From positions 124,001 through 188,000 of the forward strand of contig NZ_BDBI01000023.1 in assembly GCF_001612905.1 (NCBI RefSeq): a DNA stretch of 64,000 nucleotides, written 5' to 3'. The notes beneath the pieces were generated by a model. It was not told where the DNA came from and did not search any database. It worked only from the letters and a program-made list of their open reading frames with translations. Both the position numbers and the translations under genes were made by a program. This DNA comes from Nocardia ignorata NBRC 108230. Lineage in GTDB: Bacteria > Actinomycetota > Actinomycetes > Mycobacteriales > Mycobacteriaceae. Of this stretch, positions 10,001-17,394 are shown one piece after another (within the stretch, counting starts at the first letter, position 1; each line of letters opens with the position of its first letter).

Positions 10001-10706
10001 CAACCCCGCCGGTGGCCTGCCGCAGCGCACCCCGTCGGAAACGCCGGCTGCCCAGCGGGATCCGGCCGACGGCGGCCTGCCGCAGCGCGCGCCCGGTCTC
10101 CCGCAGCGCGGTGAAGCCGCACCGGAGCGCCCACTCGGACCGAATGGGCTGCCCCAGCGTGCTCCCGGCGCTACTGTGGTACCGCAGGCGAACGCCGGGC
10201 CGGGAGTGGCTCTGCCGCAACGGGATCGGGATCCTGCGGAGCCGGGGAACGCTGCGTCGGCAGGGCGTGATCCGGGACGGCACAGCTATCGGTCGAATCC
10301 GGCCAAGGCCGCGTCGTTCTTCCAGACCAGGTTGCAGCCGGCACCGGAGGGCGATTCCGTGATGGGCGGAACGCCGATCTTCGCGGAGATGATGTCGGCG
10401 TGGCTCACGGACGAGAATTCCGACCGGTCCCAGCTGGCCGCCGCCTTCGAATCACCCGGTGACGAAGGTTGGCAGGCCGCGCGACGGGCCGCCGAGGCGC
10501 AGGCCGAGGCCCGCACGGCCGCCGGCTTGCCACAACGCAATCCGGGCGGAAGGCTCGTGCCCGGTGGCGTGACCGGTAACGCCGACCGCACACCGAAGCG
10601 CGACCCTGAAACCATCAGGTCCAGCTTGAGTCGTCACCAGCAGGGCGTCCGGGATGGCCGCGCAATGAAGGCAATGAACCTAACCGGAGATAAAGGAGAC
10701 CGATGA
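7011..10706 (+). CDS. Conservon sensor kinase-like protein (CvnA type) with giant GLPQR tail
   Basis: About 1231 residues. Order: transmembrane span at residues about 21-40, an extracytoplasmic nitrate/nitrite-sensor-like helical domain to about 300, a second span about 303-325, a HAMP-like segment, a dimerisation-like region (RLDHLAARMRRNGDNLLILAG), a histidine-kinase ATPase domain about 490-625 (LLDNALRASPPETD, DRGIGMP, MGLFVVGRLAERHG), then some 450 residues of low-complexity Pro/Gln/Arg repeats, and a conserved end with TPIFAEMMSAWL. It heads a four-gene conservon; such proteins work with the roadblock protein and GTPase like a G-protein-coupled system. ATG 7011 is preferred; GTG 6957 is in frame. 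Confidence 0.88.
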   Translation: MRDAARSGSKRWALGNWDLRWKVTAVLAVPLAVAVGLGVSRITSEFTEANRLSSINEQVDAIPSVTSLSAVTARVTGSQTVPAGPGVTLVTDQDLVDLDAAIAEGEAELGRLVDLPKAHSALERMIAQAKNVRAQGKGLTASPDTALASVEQMRKDSVSIVESTIAQVSNPVMDTAKLRLVDSLNTRSILVDQLAAISEMLRGSPAGPQNYLTGVATERHLLDVLANRFPDGDQVLADLKTQADIRQNLVSGPDVAAGKLPIGEMRTSLVTSLVAYETVVDESTKAIETSMDELTTSAATGAWTYTAVVIATILAALLLAVFVARSMIVPLHRLRLAALRVAESDLPHEVAQLRNGAAPEDVPLEPMPVRSDEEIGQLARAVDDIHGQALRLASDQAQMRSQVNDMFETLARRSKSLVDHQLTLIEAMEYDEKDPRLLENLFRLDHLAARMRRNGDNLLILAGTKQRRSKSAPVEIADVLRAAISEVEDYERVKLGATPRGSLVEPAASDLAHLFAELLDNALRASPPETDVKFTFAQAHDQGLLIEVADRGIGMPPAEMTDINRRLEQAAEPGPDTARHMGLFVVGRLAERHGLTVRLRPTFDTARDPGVTVTVHVPVGLIVSGAGGAVVPPNQLQKQQQPPQQQKPQPQQPQQPSTMQTRAITRTPGGNMMVTVDPGVSPPPTGPGGLPQRQPGNAMAQTQDGNEQSTSLRPATPGQGNVPQRGKLAAANLPKRNLAAGGPGTPQRPQPPQPPQGKPGEAKPAPTAGGLPQRQPGANGAPAREQGQPPRDAAPTHEGGLPQRSPGANGAPPSGPPPRDPSNRAPQRDQTGGLPQRDPAVGAPPGGLPQRAPSGGFPPREPSNGLPQRESTGGLPQRDPSNGLPQRESTGGLPQRAQNTPPTGLPQRGTPAPQRDSEPLRRDPATGLPQRGGPAPQRDSEPVQRDPSTGLPQRGGLPQREPTPRLPHREQSGGLPRLDNPGGVLPQRDPANGLPQRNPAGGLPQRTPSETPAAQRDPADGGLPQRAPGLPQRGEAAPERPLGPNGLPQRAPGATVVPQANAGPGVALPQRDRDPAEPGNAASAGRDPGRHSYRSNPAKAASFFQTRLQPAPEGDSVMGGTPIFAEMMSAWLTDENSDRSQLAAAFESPGDEGWQAARRAAEAQAEARTAAGLPQRNPGGRLVPGGVTGNADRTPKRDPETIRSSLSRHQQGVRDGRAMKAMNLTGDKGDR
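9072..10230 (+). repeat. Coding tandem repeat: about 20 GLPQR units in the CvnA tail
   Basis: The C-terminal tail of the sensor is an irregular array of about 20 copies of GLPQR or VLPQR followed by 4-18 variable residues, typically GLPQRDPSN, GLPQRESTG or GLPQRGTPAPQRDSEP. Two longer units (about residues 905-955) are near-duplicates of each other, a sign of recent unit duplication. The array is positively charged, proline-rich and surely disordered. It starts right after the ATPase domain. The opposite strand is open over more than 1 kb here only because of the base composition. Confidence 0.85.
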
Positions 10707-11116
10707 ACCCCGATCTAGGTGGTACGAACCGTCAGCTGGATTGGCTGGTTTCGAACTTCGCCAACGAGGTTCCTGGCGTAGCCCATGCTGTCCTTGTCTC
10801 GGCCGACGGCCTGCTGATGGCCGCCAGTGCCCAGCTACCGGTCGACCGCGCGGAGCAGCTGTCTGCTGTCACCGCCGGTCTGGCCAGCCTGTCCGTCGGC
10901 GTGTCGAATCTGTTCGAAGGCGGTACGGTACTGCAGTCCGTCGTCGAGATGGAGCACGGTTACCTGCTGCTGATGGCAGTGGGCGACGGCTCCTATCTCG
11001 CGGTCCTGACCAACACCTCGTGTGACATCGGTCAGGTCGGCTACGAGATGGCTCTGTTGGTCGAGCGTGTGGGCCAGACCGTCCAGGCCACGCCACGCGT
11101 CACGATGGGTTCCTGA
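10703..11116 (+). CDS. Roadblock/LC7 domain protein (CvnB type)
   Basis: A 137-residue roadblock/LC7 protein: LDWLVSNFANEVPGVAHAVL, then the strand-turn SADGLLMAAS and the SVGVSNLFEGG helix are typical of the actinobacterial conservon group. Family members dimerise and act with small GTPases, probably as activators or scaffolds. Its ATG at 10703 overlaps the sensor stop as ATGA, and a GGAGATAAAGGAG stretch lies just upstream. Second gene of the conservon. Confidence 0.92.
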   Translation: MNPDLGGTNRQLDWLVSNFANEVPGVAHAVLVSADGLLMAASAQLPVDRAEQLSAVTAGLASLSVGVSNLFEGGTVLQSVVEMEHGYLLLMAVGDGSYLAVLTNTSCDIGQVGYEMALLVERVGQTVQATPRVTMGS

Positions 11117-11123
11117 TGGTGGG

Positions 11124-11498
11124 ATGGACATAGACGATCACCGCATGGGAAGCGCCGAGCCAAGCCTCGTTCGCCCTTACTCGTTGACTTCCGGCCGTAC
11201 CCGGCCGGCAGTCGAGTTGGCGTTGGAGGCTCTCGTTGCCTCGCATCCGGTCGCCATGGAGCGGCAGTTCGAACTGAACAACCTCGAAACGTCCATCGTG
11301 GAGTTGTGCAGACAATCGCCGTCCGTCGCCGAGATAGCCGCCCAACTGCGCATCCCCATCGGGGTTGCGCGGGTACTGGTGGCCGACCTCATCGAGGCCG
11401 GTCATGTTCGGGTCTCGGCGACTTTGAAAGACGATTCCAGCGACGATGAACGTCGCGAGCTGATCGAAAGGGTTCTCAGTGGACTCCGGCGTATTTGA
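11124..11498 (+). CDS. DUF742 protein (CvnC type)
   Basis: A 124-residue DUF742 protein with the family signature LVRPYSLTSGRTRP near the start and a winged-helix-like C-terminal part (ELCRQSPSVAEIAAQLRIPIGVARVLVADLIEAG). The helix-turn-helix character has been noted for this family, but DNA binding is not established. It starts 7 nt after the roadblock gene (ATG 11124; ATG 11145 is a possible alternative) and overlaps the GTPase gene by 20 bp. Third gene of the conservon. Confidence 0.9.
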   Translation: MDIDDHRMGSAEPSLVRPYSLTSGRTRPAVELALEALVASHPVAMERQFELNNLETSIVELCRQSPSVAEIAAQLRIPIGVARVLVADLIEAGHVRVSATLKDDSSDDERRELIERVLSGLRRI

Positions 11499-12081
11499 TT
11501 CGACGGCGCAGGTCGACACCCGCACGAGCAAGCCGACTTCGGCGAAGATCGTTGTTGCCGGTGGCTTCGGTGTCGGTAAGACCACGTTGGTCGGTGCGGT
11601 GTCGGAGATCGTTCCGCTGCGCACCGAGGCGTTGGTGACCAATGCCAGTGCTGGAATCGACAACCTCACCGGCATTCCGCAGAAGTCGACCACCACGGTG
11701 GCCATGGACTTCGGCCGGATCAGCCTCGCCGACGACCTGGTCCTGTACCTGTTCGGTACGCCGGGCCAGTACCGGTTCTGGTTCATGTGGGACGACCTCA
11801 TCCGCGGCGCCATCGGCGCCGTGGTGCTGGTCGACACCCGCAGGCTGGAGGACAGCTTCGCGGCCGTCGACTACTTCGAGGCACGTGGCCTGCCGTTCCT
11901 GGTGGCGCTCAACGAGTTCGACGACGCACCGAAGTACCCGCTCGAGGACATCCGCCAGGCCCTCGCGGTCCCCGCGGATGTCCCGATCATGTCGATCGAC
12001 GCCCGCCGCCGCGAGCCGGCCAAGCAGGCACTGGTCTCGCTCACCGAATACGCGCTGCGCAAGGTGATGCAGGGCTACTGA
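11479..12081 (+). CDS. Conservon small GTPase (CvnD type, Ras/MglA-like)
   Basis: A 200-residue ATP/GTP-binding protein. The P-loop is GGFGVGKTT, the G2 region has STTTVAMDFGRI, G3 is LFGTPGQYRFW and G4 is NEFD. This matches the CvnD group of small GTPases, in which the G3 motif is TPGQ rather than DxxGQ. The GTG at 11479 lies inside the DUF742 gene. It closes the conservon and is followed by a good terminator hairpin. It would act at the membrane with the sensor and roadblock proteins. Confidence 0.92.
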   Translation: MDSGVFDSTAQVDTRTSKPTSAKIVVAGGFGVGKTTLVGAVSEIVPLRTEALVTNASAGIDNLTGIPQKSTTTVAMDFGRISLADDLVLYLFGTPGQYRFWFMWDDLIRGAIGAVVLVDTRRLEDSFAAVDYFEARGLPFLVALNEFDDAPKYPLEDIRQALAVPADVPIMSIDARRREPAKQALVSLTEYALRKVMQGY

Positions 12082-12090
12082 TCGGCGGGT

Positions 12091-12119
12091 GGGGCTGCGT
12101 CGATGAAGGCCGCAGCCCC
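12091..12119 (+). terminator. Hairpin terminator after the conservon
   Basis: Perfect 9-bp arms GGGGCTGCG (12091-12099) and CGCAGCCCC (12111-12119) with an 11-nt loop, 9 nt after the GTPase stop. There is no T-run, as is common in actinobacteria. It lies between convergent genes and may serve both. Confidence 0.6.
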
Positions 12120-12130
12120 GGTCTCACCCG

Positions 12131-12673
12131 TCAGGGTTCCGGTTCGGGATCGGGACGGGTCCAGCCGATGATCATCGCGGGCGCGCAACCGCCCGCCATG
12201 ATCGCTGCCAGCAGCATGAGTCCCCCCGCGTAGGCGGTGCGATACGCATCGGCTTCGGGGTCGATAGCGCTTGCCCCGATCAGGAAGAACAGACCCGGCA
12301 GGGTCAACGACTGGGTGAGCGCGAGGCCGACCGAGCGGGCTTTGTTGCGCTCGGCGATCTCGAATTCGTCGAGCATCTGTTCCGGCGCGTAATCCTGTCC
12401 GCCGCTGGCGATTCGCAGCATGGTCCAGGCGGGCAGGAACAGCAGGAGCGAGATCGTCGCGATCACGACCGGCACGACCTGCAGGTCGAACCCGCACAGC
12501 ACGCCCGCGATCGCCACTCCGGCAAGCGCGGTCACGGTGCCGATCACCAGTAGCCGCCGACGTCGTTGCGGTCGCCAGCTTTTCAGCATGCCCGCCGTGC
12601 GCTGTTCCTGCACGAGCCAGCGCCGCACCCGATAGTCCTGATAGCGGTCGATCAAACCGGTCGCGCTGGTCAT
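12131..12673 (-). CDS. Four-span membrane protein paired with an XRE regulator
   Basis: 180 residues with about four hydrophobic segments in two pairs: near residues 43-62 and 68-88, then near 122-142 and 148-170. A charged stretch (EQMLDEFEIAERNKARSVG) lies between the pairs. I recognise no enzyme motif. The ATG at 12673 overlaps the stop of the upstream XRE gene as ATGA. Small HTH regulators coupled to a membrane protein of this layout are common in actinobacteria; the membrane partner may sense envelope state. The function is unknown. Confidence 0.7.
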   Translation of the reverse strand: MTSATGLIDRYQDYRVRRWLVQEQRTAGMLKSWRPQRRRRLLVIGTVTALAGVAIAGVLCGFDLQVVPVVIATISLLLFLPAWTMLRIASGGQDYAPEQMLDEFEIAERNKARSVGLALTQSLTLPGLFFLIGASAIDPEADAYRTAYAGGLMLLAAIMAGGCAPAMIIGWTRPDPEPEP

Positions 12674-12948
12674 GACGTGCCTTTCGTCGTTCGTGGATAC
12701 ACCTCGGCCGAGAGCGGGCCGAATTCCGTGCGGGAGAAGACCGCCTCCACCGGCAGGGCGAACACGTCGCAGATGCGCAGCGCCAGGTCGAGGCTCGGGT
12801 AGTGGTCGCCGCGCTCGAGCGCGCCGATCGTCTGGACATTGACATTCACCGCGTCGGCCAGGGCCGCCCGGCTCATCCGCTGTTCGGCGCGCAGCACCGC
12901 GATGCGGTTGTAGATCGGGAGGGTTTCCCCTCGTCTTACTGGGCTCAC
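12670..12948 (-). CDS. XRE-family helix-turn-helix regulator
   Basis: A 92-residue protein that is almost only an HTH_3 domain: IAVLRAEQRMSRAALADAVNVNVQTIGALERGDHYPSLDLAL with the recognition helix around VQTIGALERG. The GTG at 12948 is chosen because it keeps helix 1; no Shine-Dalgarno is visible, and a promoter-like TTGACA lies 31 nt upstream, so the mRNA may be leaderless. A perfect palindrome abuts the start, suggesting self-repression. It is the first gene of a two-gene unit. Confidence 0.82.
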   Translation of the reverse strand: MSPVRRGETLPIYNRIAVLRAEQRMSRAALADAVNVNVQTIGALERGDHYPSLDLALRICDVFALPVEAVFSRTEFGPLSAEVYPRTTKGTS

Positions 12949-12984
12949 ACAACATAGTGTTGTAAAAACCCAACATTCTGTCAA
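12949..12984 (-). promoter_or_regulatory. Promoter and operator of the XRE/membrane-protein unit
   Basis: On the minus strand TTGACA (12984-12979) fits a -35 box, and CACTAT (12959-12954) is a possible -10 at 19-bp spacing, which would start the transcript at about the GTG codon. The perfect palindrome ACAACA-TAG-TGTTGT (12949-12963) covers the -10, the right place for a repressor. The divergent accD3 gene starts 78 bp away, so the site might also affect it. Confidence 0.55.
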
Positions 12985-13025
12985 GGCTATCCGCGATACC
13001 GTGATCGCCCGGCTACGCTCTGCTC

Positions 13026-14528
13026 GTGCAGATGTCGGCGAATGAGGTGATCGCGCGGCTGCTCGACGTCGATTCGTTCGTGAGCTGGGATCGCCCACCG
13101 ATCGGGCGCGCCGCTTCGCCGCGCTACCGCCAGGAGCTCGTCGACGCGAGCCGCCGGGCGGGCACCGACGAATCGGTGCTCACCGGCGAGGGTCTGCTGC
13201 GCGGGCGGCGGGTGGCCGTGATCGCCTGTGAGTTCGGGTTTCTCGCCGGGTCGATCGGAGTGGCGGCGGCCGAGCGGATCGTCGAAGCGGTGGAGCGCGC
13301 GACCGAACTCGGGCTGCCGCTGATCGCCTCGCCGACCTCGGGTGGCACCCGGATGCAGGAGGGCACAGTCGCTTTCGTGCAGATGGTGAAGATCGCCGGT
13401 GCGGTCGCCGTGCACAAGGCTGCGGGCATTCCGTATCTTGTGTACCTGCGTAATCCGACGATGGGCGGCGTGTTCGCGTCGTGGGGATCGCTGGGTCACA
13501 TCACCTTCGCCCAGCCGGGTGCCCTCATCGGCTTCCTCGGGCCGCGCGTGTACGAAGCGTTGTACGGCAAGGCGTTTCCGCCCGGCGTGCAGACCGCCGA
13601 GAACCTCTACCGCAACGGTGTGATCGACGGGGTGGTGCCGATCGAGGTCTTCCGCCGGATCGCGCATCGCGCGTTGAGTGTGTGCGCGGGCCTGCCGCTT
13701 CCGTTGTCCGCCGAGCCGGGTTGGGCTGCGCCCGTGCGTAATCCGGGAATCCCGGCGAATCCCGCGGCCACAGCATGGGATTCGGTGCTCAGCACCCGGC
13801 GCCCCGGCCGCCCGGGCATTCGTGACCTGCTTCGCCATACCAGCCAACGGGTTCCGCTGTCGGGCACCGGTCAGGGCGAAACCGACCGCACCGTCCTGCT
13901 CGCCCTCGCCCGGTTCGGCGGACAGCCGTGCGTGGTGTTCGGGCACGACCGATCCGGCCGCCTCGAGGAGCAGACGATGAGCCCCGCCGCGCTGCGCGAG
14001 GCCCGCCGGGCCATGGCGCTGGCGGGGGAGTTGCGGTTGCCGTTGGTCCTGGTGATCGACACCGTCGGCGCCGCGTTGTCCAAGGAGGCGGAGGAACGTG
14101 GTCTGGCGGGCGAAATCGCCCGCTGCCTGGCCGATCTCGTCACTCTCGACACCCCGACGGTCTCGGTGCTGCTCGGTCAGGGCACCGGCGGTGGCGCCCT
14201 CGCCCTGCTCCCCGCCGATCGGGTGCTCGCCGCGCGGCACGGCTGGCTCGCGCCGCTGCCGCCGGAGGGGGCCAGTGCCATCGTCTTCCGCGATATCGAG
14301 CATGCGCCGGAACTCGCCGCGGCCCAACGCATTCGCTCCGCGGATCTCCTCGAGGACGGCGTGGTGGACCGGATCGTTGAGGAGTATCCCGAAGCCGCCG
14401 ACGAGCCGGTCGCCTTCGCCCGCCGCGTCGTCCTGGCGATCGCCGAGGAACTGGCCGCCCTGCGCACCCACCCACCCGAGGAACTGCGCACGCTGCGGCT
14501 GGCCCGCTACCGCCGCATCGGCCGGTGA
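13026..14528 (+). CDS. accD3: Fused acetyl-CoA carboxylase carboxyltransferase, AccD3 type
   Basis: A 500-residue carboxyltransferase in which the beta-like half (SPTSGGTRMQEGTVAFVQMVK, GGVFASWGSLGH, GALIGFLGPRVYE) is fused to the alpha-like half (LVLVIDTVGAALSKEAEERG, VSVLLGQGTGGGALALLPAD, GWLAPLPPEGASAIVFRD). This is the architecture and length of mycobacterial AccD3, which transfers carboxyl groups from biotin to acyl-CoA. No zinc-ribbon cysteines are seen at the N-terminus. GTG 13026 and ATG 13032 are both possible starts. The gene stands alone, divergent from the XRE unit. Confidence 0.9.
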   Translation: MQMSANEVIARLLDVDSFVSWDRPPIGRAASPRYRQELVDASRRAGTDESVLTGEGLLRGRRVAVIACEFGFLAGSIGVAAAERIVEAVERATELGLPLIASPTSGGTRMQEGTVAFVQMVKIAGAVAVHKAAGIPYLVYLRNPTMGGVFASWGSLGHITFAQPGALIGFLGPRVYEALYGKAFPPGVQTAENLYRNGVIDGVVPIEVFRRIAHRALSVCAGLPLPLSAEPGWAAPVRNPGIPANPAATAWDSVLSTRRPGRPGIRDLLRHTSQRVPLSGTGQGETDRTVLLALARFGGQPCVVFGHDRSGRLEEQTMSPAALREARRAMALAGELRLPLVLVIDTVGAALSKEAEERGLAGEIARCLADLVTLDTPTVSVLLGQGTGGGALALLPADRVLAARHGWLAPLPPEGASAIVFRDIEHAPELAAAQRIRSADLLEDGVVDRIVEEYPEAADEPVAFARRVVLAIAEELAALRTHPPEELRTLRLARYRRIGR

Positions 14529-14582
14529 AAAACCGACCTCCGCCCCGGTTCGCACACCTGGGGAAACACGCGAGGTCGCGTC

Positions 14583-14612
14583 GTTGACGCCACCGGCAAC
14601 CACTTCTACCCT
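14583..14612 (+). promoter_or_regulatory. Sigma-A-like promoter, probably leaderless, for the aldo/keto reductase
   Basis: TTGACG (14583-14588), an 18-bp spacer and TACCCT (14607-14612) fit a housekeeping promoter. The transcript would start about 8 nt later, at or beside the GTG start codon at 14621, so the mRNA would be leaderless. A small hairpin CTACC/GGTAG (14606-14619) overlaps the -10. Confidence 0.45.
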
Positions 14613-14620
14613 TCGGTAGG

Positions 14621-15475
14621 GTGACCTTCCGCAGCGAAAGCAGTCCTGTTCCCACCATCGTGCTCAACGATGGGAACGTCATACCGCAGCTCGGCTTCGG
14701 TGTGTTCCAGGTGCCGGAGGAAGACGTCACCACTGTGGTCGCCGAGGCGTTGAAGGTCGGTTACCGCAGTATCGACACGGCCGCGATCTACGGAAACGAG
14801 GAAGGCGTAGGTCGCGCGATCCGTGCCTCGGGGATTCCCCGCGACGAGATCTATGTGACAACCAAGCTGTGGAACTCCGAGCAGGGCTACGACAGCACGC
14901 TGCGTGCGTTCGACACCAGCATGCAGCGTCTCGGCCTGGACTATCTCGACCTGTACCTGATCCATTGGCCGGTGCCGAAGGCCGGTCGTTTCGTCGATAC
15001 GTTCCGGGCTTTCCAGGCGTTGAAGTCGCAGGGCCGGGTGAAATCCATCGGTGTCTCGAACTTCCGGATCCCCGATCTGGAGCAGGTGATCGCCGAGACC
15101 GGCGAGATCCCCACCGTGAACCAGATCGAGCTGCATCCCACCCTCGCCCAGCCCGAACTCCGCGCCTTCCATGCGAACAACGCCATCGCCACCGAGGCGT
15201 GGAGCCCGCTCGGGCAGGGCACCCTGCTGGACGATCCCACCATCGTGAGCCTGGCCGAGGAGCTCGATCGCACGCCCGCGCAGGTCATCATCCGGTGGCA
15301 CCTGCAGCTGGGCAATATCGTCATCCCGAAGTCGGTGACGCCCTCGCGCATCGCGGAGAACTTCGACGTGTTCACCTTCGAACTCGGCGCCGCCGCGATG
15401 GCCGCGATCAACCGCCTCGATCGGGGCACCCGGGTCGGCCCCGATCCGGCCACCTTCAGCGCCGGTCTGGACTGA
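14621..15475 (+). CDS. Aldo/keto reductase
   Basis: A 284-residue NADPH-dependent reductase of the AKR5-like group. The catalytic tetrad is visible: Asp and Tyr in SIDTAAIYGNEEGVG, Lys in VTTKLWN and His in YLIHWP. The cofactor-binding end has VIPKSVTPSRIAENFDVF. The GTG at 14621 gives the expected N-terminus (VPTIVLNDGNVIPQLGFGVF); see the promoter entry for its leaderless nature. It overlaps the convergent flavoprotein gene by 20 bp. Likely substrates are aldehydes and ketones, perhaps methylglyoxal; this is inferred. Confidence 0.9.
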   Translation: MTFRSESSPVPTIVLNDGNVIPQLGFGVFQVPEEDVTTVVAEALKVGYRSIDTAAIYGNEEGVGRAIRASGIPRDEIYVTTKLWNSEQGYDSTLRAFDTSMQRLGLDYLDLYLIHWPVPKAGRFVDTFRAFQALKSQGRVKSIGVSNFRIPDLEQVIAETGEIPTVNQIELHPTLAQPELRAFHANNAIATEAWSPLGQGTLLDDPTIVSLAEELDRTPAQVIIRWHLQLGNIVIPKSVTPSRIAENFDVFTFELGAAAMAAINRLDRGTRVGPDPATFSAGLD

Positions 15476-16574
15476 TTCCCAGGTAGTCGCTCAACTCCCG
15501 GGCGGCCGCCCGGCCTGCCCGGTTGGCGCCGATCGTGCTGGCCGACGGCCCGTAGCCGATCAGGTGCACGCGGGGGTCGACCGCGACCTGGGTGGCCAGA
15601 CGGCCGGTCATCGTGATGCCGCCGCCGGGCCCGCGCAGTCGCAGCGGCGCCAGATGGTCGAGGGAACTGCGGAAACCGGTCGCCCACAGAATCACGTCGG
15701 CGGGCTGGAAAGTGCCGTCGGACCAGCGCACGCCAGTCGGCTCGATTCGTTCGAACATGGGCAGCCGGTCGAGTACGCCTCGGTCGCGGGCCGCGCGCAG
15801 CCGGTCGTCGAGCGGCAGCCCGGTCAGCGACACCACCGAGCCCGGCGGCAGACCACGGCGCACCCGGTCCTCCACCGCGGCCACCGCCGCGCGCCCGTCC
15901 GCTTCGGTGAACGGTGTCTCGCGCCAGCGCGGCTCGGTCCTGGTCACCCAGGTCGTCGAGGTGACCCGGGAGATCTCGTCGAGTAACTGCACCGCCGAGA
16001 TACCGCCGCCGACGACGATCACGTGCTTGTCCGCGAATTCGTCGGGACTGCGGTAGTCGCGCGTGTGCAGCTGACGTCCGGCGAAGCTGTCGGCGCCCGG
16101 ATAGCGCGGGATGAACGGGTGTTCCCAGGTGCCGGTGCCGTTGATCAGCCCGCGCGTGCGCAGTGTTCCGGCACTGTCGGTTTCGACCTGCAGCACCTCA
16201 CCGCGTCCGGCGCAGCTCTGCCCGTCGGCGGTCCGGTCGCAGACCACCCGCACCGAAACCTGACGGCGAACCCGCAGGTCGAACCGCTTCTCGTAGAGCT
16301 CGTAGTAGTGCGGGACGGCAGTCGCGGCCGGTGCCGAGGACGACCCGGGCGGCAGGGTCTCGGCGAACGACATGCCGGGCAGGTCGTGCACCCGGTTCAC
16401 GGTGGTCAGGGTTAGTGAGGGCCAGCGGAACTGCCAGGCACCGCCCGGTCCCGGCGCGTGGTCGACGATGAGGAAGTCGCGTTCGGGCACCAACCCCAGC
16501 CGGCGCAGGTGATAGCCCGCCGACAGCCCGGCCTGGCCCGCGCCGATCACCACGATGTCGAAGTCGGTTCCCAC
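15456..16574 (-). CDS. FAD/NAD(P)-dependent flavoprotein monooxygenase-like
   Basis: 372 residues with two dinucleotide folds: FAD site IVVIGAGQAGLSAGYHL at residues about 7-23 and NAD(P) site HVIVVGGGISAVQLL at about 185-199. The LINGTGTWEHPFIPRYPG segment and the closing ILWATGFRSSLDHL are typical of the flavin-containing monooxygenase / YhiI-CzcO group. The Baeyer-Villiger fingerprint is not complete. The substrate is unknown. Its 3' end overlaps the aldo/keto reductase gene tail to tail by 20 bp, so the two transcripts would be antisense at the ends. Confidence 0.82.
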   Translation of the reverse strand: MGTDFDIVVIGAGQAGLSAGYHLRRLGLVPERDFLIVDHAPGPGGAWQFRWPSLTLTTVNRVHDLPGMSFAETLPPGSSSAPAATAVPHYYELYEKRFDLRVRRQVSVRVVCDRTADGQSCAGRGEVLQVETDSAGTLRTRGLINGTGTWEHPFIPRYPGADSFAGRQLHTRDYRSPDEFADKHVIVVGGGISAVQLLDEISRVTSTTWVTRTEPRWRETPFTEADGRAAVAAVEDRVRRGLPPGSVVSLTGLPLDDRLRAARDRGVLDRLPMFERIEPTGVRWSDGTFQPADVILWATGFRSSLDHLAPLRLRGPGGGITMTGRLATQVAVDPRVHLIGYGPSASTIGANRAGRAAARELSDYLGISPDRR

Positions 16575-16665
16575 AGCCGCCGATGGTATGCCTTACCGGG
16601 CGCCGACCGCTGACTGTGGCAGAGTGAAGACAACCACGTGATCCGGTACTTCTGTGGAGGAATTC

Positions 16666-17394
16666 ATGCTCGGCGTGACCCGCGATGGCGACGTGATCAC
16701 CATCGAACTGCAGCGCGAACAGCGGCGCAACGCGCTCAACGAGGAGCTGGTCGCCCAGCTGCGCACCGCCATGCTCGAGGCCGTCGACCAGGGGGCGCGC
16801 GTCATCGTGCTCACCGGCCGTGGCCCGATCTTCAGCGCGGGCGCCGACCTGTCCGGTGTGTACTCCGAGACCTTCCTGACCGGTCTGCTCGACATGCTGC
16901 ACACCATCGAAAGCCTTCCGGTGCCGGTCATCTCGGCGATCAACGGTGGCGCGATCGGCGCGGGTGTGCAGCTGGCGCTCGCCTCGGACCTGCGGGTGAT
17001 CGAGCCCGACGCCTACATCGCGGTGCCCGCCGCCAAGCTCGGCATCTCGGTGGACCGCTGGACCGTCGCGCGGCTGGCCGCCCTGATCGGCGGCGGCCCG
17101 GCCCGCACCATCCTGCTCGGCGCCGAAACCGTCAGTGCCGCAGACGCTTACGCGTTCGGCTTCGCCAACAAGATCGGTACCGTCGCCGACGCCAAAGCCT
17201 GGGCCAAGTCGATCGCCCAACTCGCGCCGCTGTCGCTGCGGGCCATGAAGCTCATGCTCAACGACGACGGCACCCGCGCACCGGCCAGCGAGCAGCTGGA
17301 GACGGCACTGTCGGCGGCCTGGACCAGCGACGACGCGCAGGAAGGCCGGCTGGCCCGGCAGGAGAAGCGCCCGGCGAAATTCCAGGGGCGCTGA
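16666..17394 (+). CDS. echA6: EchA6-like enoyl-CoA hydratase family protein, probably non-catalytic
   Basis: 242 residues of the crotonase fold: VIVLTGRGPIFSAGADLSG (oxyanion-hole loop), ISAINGGAIGAGVQLALASD (second oxyanion part) and the very conserved tail QEKRPAKFQG. It closely resembles mycobacterial EchA6 (Rv0905). Where active hydratases have two catalytic glutamates, this one reads KLGISVDRWTVARLAALIG, lacking them as EchA6 does. In mycobacteria EchA6 shuttles long acyl-CoA to the mycolate FAS-II system. Start: ATG after a perfect GGAGG. It overlaps the next gene by one base (TGATG). Confidence 0.85.
   Translation: MLGVTRDGDVITIELQREQRRNALNEELVAQLRTAMLEAVDQGARVIVLTGRGPIFSAGADLSGVYSETFLTGLLDMLHTIESLPVPVISAINGGAIGAGVQLALASDLRVIEPDAYIAVPAAKLGISVDRWTVARLAALIGGGPARTILLGAETVSAADAYAFGFANKIGTVADAKAWAKSIAQLAPLSLRAMKLMLNDDGTRAPASEQLETALSAAWTSDDAQEGRLARQEKRPAKFQGR

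Noticed and set aside
6876..10283. A 1135-residue open frame on the minus strand opposite the conservon sensor
   Set aside because: It is the mirror of the GLPQR repeats (RQT/LRQ-rich, no domain), caused by GC-biased codon usage. The plus-strand gene has clear kinase motifs and an ATGA junction.
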